Assembly (NCBI GenBank): GCA_963751395.1
Contig: CAVVUC010000003.1
Coordinates: forward strand, 686,294-750,293
Reading direction: 5' to 3'
Origin: CAVVUC01 sp963751395
Lineage (GTDB): Bacteria > Verrucomicrobiota > Verrucomicrobiia > Chthoniobacterales > Chthoniobacteraceae
DNA length: 64,000 nucleotides
Notes under the pieces: generated by a model
Seen by the model: the letters and a program-made list of their open reading frames with translations, nothing else
Told to the model about the DNA's origin: nothing
Databases searched by the model: none
Shown here: positions 57,630-64,000 of the stretch, piece after piece
Layout of the letters: each line of letters opens with the position of its first letter
Position numbering within the stretch: the stretch's first letter is position 1
Position numbers and translations under genes: made by a program

Positions 57630-57845
57630 TCAGCCCAGCCGGTAAACGATGCGCGCCTTGTTCAAATCGTAAGGCGACATCTCCAGCTTCACGCGGTCGC
57701 CGGTGGTGAGGCGAATGAAGCGTTTGCGCATCTTGCCGGAAATGTGCGCGAGGACTTCGTGTTTATTGTCGAGCGCGACTTTGAACATCGTCCCGGCAAG
57801 GACAGACATGATTTTGCCTTCGGTTTCAATCACTGCTTCAGCCAT
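57630..57845 (-). CDS. infA: Translation initiation factor IF-1
   Basis: Small S1/OB-fold protein that binds the A site of the 30S subunit during initiation. 71 residues from 57845: MAEAVIETEGKIMSVLAGTM, FKVALDNKHEVLAHISGKMR, KRFIRLTTGDRVKLEMSPYD, LNKARIVYRLG. All typical features are present (F-V-L-N--HEVLAHISGKMRK-FIR---GD-V--E-SPYDL---RI-YR). An upstream in-frame start at 57878 would extend into the preceding terminator and is rejected. It is downstream of the RRM gene but separated from it by a strong terminator, so it has its own promoter or is read through. Confidence 0.95.
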   Translation of the reverse strand: MAEAVIETEGKIMSVLAGTMFKVALDNKHEVLAHISGKMRKRFIRLTTGDRVKLEMSPYDLNKARIVYRLG

Positions 57846-57870
57846 AAGAATTTTGCGGGAGTGGTTGGGA

Positions 57871-57904
57871 GAAAACAAAGCGAGGCCCGGTAAAGAGCCT
57901 CGCT
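57871..57904 (-). terminator. Rho-independent terminator of the RRM gene
   Basis: On the minus strand AGCGAGGC (57904-57897) pairs with GCCTCGCT (57886-57879) over a ten-base loop and is followed by TTGTTTTC. It lies 23 bases past the stop of the RRM gene and directly upstream of infA. Confidence 0.75.
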
Positions 57905-57926
57905 TCGCAAGTTGAAGTTTGTCGAA

Positions 57927-58226
57927 TTAGCGACGCGAGTTCGAGGACGGGCGGCGGTCATTCGAGAAGGAGCGCGGACGCTCTTCGCGTGCGCGGGCTT
58001 CGTTGACCGTGAGGTCACGGCCAGCGACGTTTTTTCCATGAAGCGCGGTGATCGCGGCCTGTGCTGCGTCGGCGGTGCCCATGGTGACGAAACCGAATCC
58101 GCGTGAGCGGGCGGTCATTTTATCCTGAATGATGGCGGTGTCCGAGACGTCGCCGAATGGCGCGAAGAGATCCTGCAGATCGTTTTCAGTGGTGTCGAAG
58201 GATAGATTACCTACGTATAGTTTCAT
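57927..58226 (-). CDS. RRM-type RNA-binding protein
   Basis: Single RNA-recognition-motif protein of 99 residues. RNP2 is KLYVGNLSFD and RNP1 is SRGFGFVTM; between them lie DLQDLFAPFGDVSDTAIIQD and after them AAITALHGKNVAGRDLTVNE. The tail is rich in Arg, Ser and Asn (RPRSFSNDRRPSSNSRR), as in cyanobacterial and verrucomicrobial RRM proteins that respond to cold. It binds RNA; targets are unknown. The upstream 240 bases contain no gene and may include a long 5' leader. Its terminator is at 57871-57904. The frame is intact. Confidence 0.93.
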   Translation of the reverse strand: MKLYVGNLSFDTTENDLQDLFAPFGDVSDTAIIQDKMTARSRGFGFVTMGTADAAQAAITALHGKNVAGRDLTVNEARAREERPRSFSNDRRPSSNSRR

Positions 58227-58466
58227 ATTAGTGTTTTAGTTTCGTATCAATTGGAGATTCATAGCAGTTCCCGTGAATCGGGTTTCAAATCACCAATGAG
58301 TAACCTCACCTGACGATCTACCAAGCAGCGAACAAGAACAATTTACCGAACGCCGCCACACTACCGAGTCAAAGCGATGGCGCAAGGGAAAGTTTCAGCC
58401 GTTGGAATCCGGCCTCCGATATGATTTTGAAATTGTTCACCGTCCGTGTTTCATCCGTGTTCATCC

Positions 58467-59528
58467 GTGGCTGCAAAAATTTTTGACATCCTCATCGTTG
58501 GCGGAGGCCCTGCGGGAGCGACCTGCGCCGCCTTTTGCGCTCGCGGAGGACTGAAAACGCTCGTGATCGAGAAGGCCGTTTTCCCACGCGACAAAGTCTG
58601 CGGCGATTGCCTGAACCCGAGTTGCTGGCCCGTGCTCGACCGGCTCGGAGCCACCGGCCGCATCCTCGCCCTGCCGCACTCGAAGCTCACCGAGGTAGAA
58701 TTCATCAGCCTCGGCGGACGGTCCGTCAAAATCCCGCTCACAGCTTCCGCACGAGGCGAGATCGCCGTGAAGCGCAGTCTGTTCGATCACGCCCTGCTGC
58801 AACACGCCATCGAATGCGGCGCGGAAGTCCGGCAGGGAGAAGCTGTCACCGCTGTCGAAAAGGGCTGGAAGGTGCGCGTTGGCGACGAAGTGATTGAGTC
58901 GCGGTTCCTGGTCGCTGCCGACGGGCGCAACTCGTCTGTCGCGCGAATGCTCGGTTTGCTGCCGGCTTCCACCAAGGAACGCGTCGCGCTGCAAACACAC
59001 ATTCCCGCGCCGCACGATTTCGGCGAGCGCGTCGTATTGCGGTTTCTACCCGGAGGATACTGCGGCTTCGGGACAGTCGGCGGCGGATTGCTGGCGCTTT
59101 GCCTGGTGGGCAGGCCGTCCGGAATTTCGAGTCTGAAAAAGTGGGCGGAAGAGAATTTCGACGTTCCTCAAAAGCAGGAGTGGCGAACGATCACGCCGCT
59201 CGCGCGCGCCCCGGTTCCAGCGGCGGACGAAAACCTGTTCCTCATCGGAGACACCGCGCGGGTCGTCGAGCCGTTCACGGGCGAGGGAATTTACTACGCG
59301 CTCGCATCGGCGGAACTTGCTGCGAAGCACGTTTGCGAAGGATTGTCGTTTGAAAACTACCGGCGCGAACATGCCCGCCTTTACAACGGCCGGCTGTGGG
59401 TGAACCACATCGCCAAACACGCGGTGCTGCATCCGCGCATCGGGAGTGCGGCACTGGAAGCGATGCGATACTACCCGCCGGTGTTGCGTTATCTGACAGC
59501 CAGGGTCGTCGGCCACGCGCTGCGATGA
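58467..59528 (+). CDS. FAD-dependent oxidoreductase (geranylgeranyl-reductase-like)
   Basis: Flavoprotein of the geranylgeranyl reductase/FixC/UbiH superfamily, about 353 residues. The GTG at 58467 gives VAAKIFDILIVGGGPAGATC, with the dinucleotide-binding GxGxxG (VGGGPAGATCAAF). Other blocks are VFPRDKVCGDCLNPSCWPVL (family K-CGxxL), FLVAADGRNSSVARMLGL and the second FAD motif NLFLIGDTARVVEPFTGEGI then YYALASAELAA. It probably reduces or hydroxylates an isoprenoid or aromatic lipid; the exact substrate is unknown. The start codon lies within a dispersed CCGTGG repeat, and the upstream GTG at 58446 would translate the repeat. The frame is intact. Confidence 0.85.
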   Translation: MAAKIFDILIVGGGPAGATCAAFCARGGLKTLVIEKAVFPRDKVCGDCLNPSCWPVLDRLGATGRILALPHSKLTEVEFISLGGRSVKIPLTASARGEIAVKRSLFDHALLQHAIECGAEVRQGEAVTAVEKGWKVRVGDEVIESRFLVAADGRNSSVARMLGLLPASTKERVALQTHIPAPHDFGERVVLRFLPGGYCGFGTVGGGLLALCLVGRPSGISSLKKWAEENFDVPQKQEWRTITPLARAPVPAADENLFLIGDTARVVEPFTGEGIYYALASAELAAKHVCEGLSFENYRREHARLYNGRLWVNHIAKHAVLHPRIGSAALEAMRYYPPVLRYLTARVVGHALR

Positions 59529-59615
59529 TCGCACTGCCGCAATAATCCGCAGATTGCGCAGATTCTGACAGGTGATACAAAGCGGTGAGCAACCCCAACA
59601 TCCGCTGCTCATTTC

Positions 59616-60549
59616 ATGAAAGAAATCTACACACTCCCCGACCTCCAAAACTGGAACCAAGCGACTGCCGGCGAGCAACCGCCAATTCGTCTCTCTGTTT
59701 TCGGCGACCCGGTCGCGCACTCGAAGTCGCCGCCGATGCACAATGCGGCTCTCGAAAAATGCGGTATCGCGGCTCGATACGCGACGGCTGCATATTCGTC
59801 CCGGGGAATTGGAGACTGCGCTGCGACTGCTGCCGGCGAACGATTTCATCGGAACGAACGTGACGATTCCCCACAAGGCGGCGGCGCTTGCGCTGATGGA
59901 TGAAGTCGATGAGCGCGCCCGCAAAATCGGCGCGGTGAACACCGTGGTTGTCGAAGGCGGAAAGCTCGCGGGATTCAACACCGACGGCCCGGGATTTGTG
60001 CGCGCGGTGCGCGCGGAGTTCGGCGTCGATATTCGCGATCTGCGCGTTTTGATTCTTGGCGCGGGCGGCGGGGCGGGGCGCGCGATTGCGGTGCAATGCG
60101 CGATCGAAGGCTGCGAGCGGCTCGTGCTCGTGAATCGAACGATTGAAAAAGCAGCAGCACTTGCGCACGAGTTGGAGCCGTATTTCAAAGGCCCGCGACT
60201 CATCGGCCCGGTCGCGCGAATCGAAGCCGTGCCGCTGCAAAACGACCTGCTCAAGTTCCAGCTTCAGAACACCGATCTCGTCATCAACGCCTCGTCCATC
60301 GGCATGAAGCAAACCGATCCGCCGCTTCTTTCCAGCTCGATCCTGCTGCCTCACCTCATGGTCTATGACACGATCTACACGTCGGCCCGGACGCAGTTGC
60401 TCCGCGCTGCCGATGAAGCGGGCGCTCGTGGAGCGAACGGCTTGTCGATGCTTCTCTATCAAGGCGCGCTTTCGTTCGAGATTTGGTTCAATCGCGAAGC
60501 GCCGGTCGAGGAGATGCGCGCGGCGCTTCTGAAGCACGCGGCGGACTGA
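59616..60549 (+). CDS. aroE: Shikimate dehydrogenase, one frameshift
   Basis: NADPH-dependent reduction of 3-dehydroshikimate to shikimate in the chorismate pathway. It starts MKEIYTLPDLQNWNQATAGE. The substrate site is SVFGDPVAHSKSPPMHNAAL (GxPxxHSxSPxxHN). A shift near 59800 leads to LPANDFIGTNVTIPHKAAAL with the catalytic lysine in NVTIPHK, then IGAVNTVV, LAGFNTDGPGF (Asp of the Lys-Asp pair), the nucleotide loop ILGAGGGAGRAIAVQCAIEG and NTDLVINASSIGM. The end is GANGLSMLLYQGALSFEIWF. Length about 311 is slightly long because of the N-terminal extension. It follows the FAD reductase by 87 bases. Confidence 0.92.
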
Positions 60550-60648
60550 CAGCCGATCGTGGATCTGTGGGCGCAGTTGTGAGGTGGTTTCAACGGAATC
60601 GAAATTGAGCTTCCTCATTGTGTCGCGGCGCGATAATTCACCCATACC

Positions 60649-61203
60649 ATGCGCACCGCCGTTCCTGAAAAAATCCTGAAGATTATCGCAGACATCGAGA
60701 CGCACGGAAACACGCCATTGACCCGGCTGACGGTGTTGAAGAAATGGTTCGAGCATCCGGGGCGGCTGTCCGCCTTCGGCCTGTGGATCGCGCGCCGTGC
60801 GTCGGGTCGCAAAGGCAAAACAAAGGGCGAGGCCGGCGCCCTGCTGAACGAGACGCGCGCCCTGCTCGGTACGGCGTCCACGGGGGAGAGCGTTTTCCAA
60901 AAGATCGGCTGGGACGCAGCGAAGAGCCTGCACGACCGGGCCCGGGACTTTCACAACGAGTTCCAGAACCAGCAATGGGGACGGGTGCGGATCATCCACT
61001 GCTGGCCGCTGCTGCTGGTGGAGAAAGGGCTGGCACTTCACGCCGGTTTCAATCGTCATCCCAGCAACGGCTACAAACTGGCCGCCGACTGGACGCAAAA
61101 CTACGACTCTCGTTACGGCAACGGCCTGAACGGCCCAAGCGCAGGGAAGTTACAAGAACTCGTCCAGTTCATGATCAACGTGGAAGCAGTAGAAGGTGAG
61201 TGA
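60649..61203 (+). CDS. Conserved-looking hypothetical protein
   Basis: 184 residues, function not recognised. It reads MRTAVPEKILKIIADIETHG, NTPLTRLTVLKKWFEHPGRL, SAFGLWIARRASGRKGKTKG then RALLGTASTGESVFQKIGWD, FQNQQWGRVRIIHCWPLLLV and NGYKLAADWTQNYDSRYGNG. The composition is globular, basic, with no signal peptide or membrane helix. Codon use fits the neighbours and the frame is intact. An AG-rich site upstream of the ATG is weak. It lies alone between aroE and an 800-base gap. Confidence 0.65.
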   Translation: MRTAVPEKILKIIADIETHGNTPLTRLTVLKKWFEHPGRLSAFGLWIARRASGRKGKTKGEAGALLNETRALLGTASTGESVFQKIGWDAAKSLHDRARDFHNEFQNQQWGRVRIIHCWPLLLVEKGLALHAGFNRHPSNGYKLAADWTQNYDSRYGNGLNGPSAGKLQELVQFMINVEAVEGE

Positions 61204-62006
61204 TGACCTCGGAGCCATGACCGTTGAGCGATTCATACGGTGCGGCGGGCGAGTTGGTTCAGGCTCAGGAGATGGAGCAGGCTGCGGAGACTGCTGACGG
61301 TCATGCCCAAGGACGGCGGTGAACATTCCCACCAAAAAACACCCTCTACGGGCGGCTCTCGAAATTCATGTGGATGCATCCCTTTGCCCTCGAAGGGCAG
61401 GGCTGGGCGCTTCCCTGCATGAGCGTTTTGGGGCGATTTGTGAGCGGATGCCCCCTAAAAAAGCGGGAACGTAAAAATCGAAGTGCTCATAGAAATGAGG
61501 TGGGGGACGCCCAACCCATGGCCAGGTCATTTAGGCTGAAAAGATTGCTTCGATTCTCGCTTCGATTTTCGTGATCAACGAACTTACTCCGTTGGCAGAA
61601 AAGAGGCATCACCTCTTATGGCGTCACTTTCGAAAGCTCGGGAAAACTGCTGAAAAAACACTGCATGGCAGCATTTGACAAGATGCGGGTAGCGGCGCGC
61701 GGTGCCGGCCGTGACTTTCGCTTCTGTAACTGCGCGACGACTGTCCAGTTCAGCGCACGCGCTCACGCGGGAGGGATATTATATGAGAGCACTGGTTCTT
61801 CGCCATTCGTGCGAGCCACGAATCTCCGCCTCCTTTTTCGTCCCCGCCTGCAATGCGCTTCGTCATGCCAAGCCGGACACTGACCTCGGGAATCTTTACG
61901 CACAAACGCCAACCGCATGAACGGTCCCTACACACAGCTCGCGGGGTCTCATTTTAACCTGAATTACCCCATAGATGAAAAAAAACCAGCAACCGGAGAA
62001 CACAAC
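61204..62006. other. 800-base gap with no recognised gene
   Basis: All frames are short and without similarity. CATGACCGT (61216-61224) and ACGGTCATG (61296-61304) are inverted copies 71 bases apart. AT content rises toward 61500-62000, where the promoter of the next gene should lie. Confidence 0.4.
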
Positions 62007-64000
62007 ATGAAAACGAATTCGATGAAAAACACGTCCGCCTTGCCTTTGCACGATCTCGCCGTGCGCCTGTGGCACTTTAACAATAGTGCTCTTAACTACC
62101 TTCACCACTCACGATTTTTTCCATCCTCTTCGCTTTCGGTTTTCTCGCCATTGGCACAATTGTTTTCGCGACATCGTTTACAATTACCGGGACGAACAGC
62201 ACCACTGCGCAGACACTTGGTCCGGCTTCAAACGAAACCGGCATCATTTCGACCACCGGCACGTTGACGGTGAGCGGAGCCACGGTGGCTGTGACGATTT
62301 CCGGCAATAATGCGACACTTACAAATAGAGGAACCCTCCTCCAGACTGGGAGCGGTCGCGTAATTCGCGACAACACGGGTGTGACCGGCCTCCTCATCAC
62401 GAACACTACCGGGGCCTTGATGCAGACTGCGGTCGGATGTCATCCAGATGAACAAGACGCCCGCGAGCGTGACGTTGAACAACTACGGCACGATAACCTC
62501 GCTGAACGCATCGAAGGGCGGTGCGCAGGCCGTTGACTTCAATGCGATCCTTCGGGCAACAACATCATCAACAACTACTCTACTGGCATCATCCAGGCTC
62601 GGAATGCGGACGCGGTCCGGCCAGGTGTTAATGGCGTGATCAACAACTATGGCTTGATAAAAGCCACGAATACCACCGACACGGGCGACGATGGCGTTGA
62701 CGCCCAAACCAACACAGGTGTCATAATCCATAACTACTCGACTGGCGGCATAGAAGCAGCACGCCACGGCATCACTGGCGGTAACACTACCACTCCCGGC
62801 AGCTATACCATTACGATCACTAACGATAGGGGGACGATCAAGGGCAACGACGGCTCGGGCATTAACATTGACGGGATCAACGGCAACGAAGCCGTCACTC
62901 TACATCAACCATGGCATCATCACCGGTAGTGGCAATTCAGGCGACGGGGACGGCATTGACGTGGATGGTTTGATCAGCGGCACCAACACGGGGATCATCA
63001 GGTCATACGACGCTCACGATCTTGCTGGCTTGGTGGTGGCATACAGCGAGGGCATGTCCGTCGGCGGCGGCACAATTGTAAACTCTGGCACCATCGAAGG
63101 ACTCACCACCGGCACCCATGCTCTCGGCCGTGGCATATCCTTCGTCGGAAACGACACTGGGACGCCTGGCGTGCGCGAAACCATTTACGGCGATGTCAAG
63201 GTCACCAACAGCGGCTTGATCAAGAGGCCAGAATGACTCCGGCATCTTCGTCGGCGGCACCATCAACGTCTCCGGCACCTTATACACAGTACTCATCACC
63301 AATACCACTTCGGGCACCATACGTAGCGACGGGACTACGGCGGCTGCGATTCAAACCGGTCTCAACGACGACACCATCAATAACTATGGCACCATTCAAA
63401 GCGGCACCAACCCAAGCAGCTACGGCACAGCCATTGAGCATGGGCGGCGGCAAAAATGCCTTAAACATTTATGGAGGCACTATTATCGGCGACATCAGCG
63501 GCGGCACGGGGGGGACCAACACGCTCACATTCAACCCCGGCAACGGAAACGGCTTCACCTATGGCTATTCAATTTCAAACTTCGGCAATGTCAAGGTGCA
63601 GAGCGGGACGGTGACGTCTTGGGCACGAACATCTACACGGGCACGACAACCATTATCTCCGGCACGCTGCAGATCGGCAACGGAGGATCGACCGGCACAC
63701 TGGGCAGCGGCAACGTGTTGGACAATGCGACTCTCGCGCGTTCGACCGAAGCGACTCCCTCACTGTGGCAAACACCATCTCCGGCACCGGCGTGCTCATC
63801 CAAGCCGGAACCGGCACGCTCATCCTCACCGCCAGCAACAGCTACAGTGGCAAGACAACCATCAACTTCGGCACACTTCAGATCGGCGACGGTGGCTCCA
63901 CCGGCACGCTGGGCGGCGGCAGCGTGGCGAATAGTGCGGCCTTGGCGTTCATGCGAAGTGACTGCCTCATTGTGACAAACACCATCTCCGGCACCACTTA
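62007..64000 (+). CDS. Second beta-strand repeat secreted protein, N-terminal part (runs off right edge), frameshifted
   Basis: The ATG at 62007 follows a GGAG site by 9 bases and gives MKTNSMKNTSALPLHDLAVR; about 30 codons on, in another frame, a signal-peptide core appears (TIFSILFAFGFLAIGTIVFA), then TSFTITGTNSTTAQTLGPAS. The body is Asn/Gly/Thr-rich parallel-strand repeat: ISGNNATLTNRGTLLQTGSG, NYGLIKATNTTDTGDDGVDA, ITGSGNSGDGDGIDVDGLIS. From about 63600 typical autotransporter-associated repeats begin (LGTNIYTGTTTIISGTLQIG, NGGSTGTLGSGNV). At least six frame shifts are needed. It is a probable surface or exported adhesin-like protein related to the one at 3587-9384; its C-terminal anchor is outside the window. 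Confidence 0.78.

Noticed and set aside
1..64000. tRNA or rRNA genes
   Set aside because: None was recognised by eye in the spacers; a dedicated scan was not possible, so absence is not proven.

Overview
The window looks like GC-rich chromosomal DNA from a member of the Verrucomicrobiota (lineage is inference; no 16S is present). Supporting traits are a hopanoid pair (squalene-hopene cyclase and HpnH), a PEP-CTERM giant protein built of autotransporter-type beta-strand repeats, a Pur-alpha-like nucleic-acid-binding protein, a DUF5107/TPR protein, and a sugar-degradation block with GH106, GH35, GH42, GH2 and a PL4 rhamnogalacturonan lyase but no SusC/SusD pair. No rRNA, tRNA or CRISPR array was recognised by eye.

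A dominant technical feature is frame disruption. Conserved housekeeping genes (hpnH, ligA, nagK-like, murQ, carB, mlaE, mlaF, trpS, aroE) each read as one protein only if the frame is switched one to a dozen times, mostly at single-base gains or losses. This is best explained by uncorrected indel errors in the assembly, so such genes are annotated as single loci with the shifts described. Some loci seem truly decayed: a sensor kinase with an internal deletion, an IS1380-type transposase remnant, and 3' stubs of a cytochrome c and an oligogalacturonate lyase.

Layout. 1-1645: hopanoid genes. 1774-3213: zinc-ribbon coiled-coil protein and an orphan atpC. 3587-10851: giant PEP-CTERM repeat protein with a LacI-type regulator upstream and an operator-like palindrome between them. 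10983-15496: ligA-vanZ, divergent from a peptidoglycan-recycling pair (N-acetylhexosamine kinase, murQ). 15497-19740: strongly structured intergenic element, scpA, response regulators and gene debris. 19741-28425: carB, Mla-type lipid transport (mlaE, mlaF, mlaD), PIN/TRAM protein, Pur-alpha-like protein, trpS. 28592-55755: carbohydrate region with a fucose-type symporter, YhaM-like nuclease, SGNH-alpha/beta-hydrolase fusion, GH106, the multidomain PL4 lyase, GH35, PL22 remnant, GH42, sugar porter, GH2-CBM32, DUF5107/TPR protein and a divergent AraC regulator. 55993-61203: WYL regulator, NlpC/P60-like lipoprotein, infA, RRM protein, FAD reductase, aroE, unknown protein. 62007-64000: start of a second repeat-rich secreted protein that runs off the edge.

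Functionally, the 33-55 kb block is a coherent kit for breaking down rhamnogalacturonan-I type pectin and its galactose side chains: PL4 cuts the backbone, GH106 removes rhamnose, GH2/GH35/GH42 remove galactose, esterase domains may strip acyl groups, two MFS carriers import the sugars, and the AraC protein is the likely local regulator.
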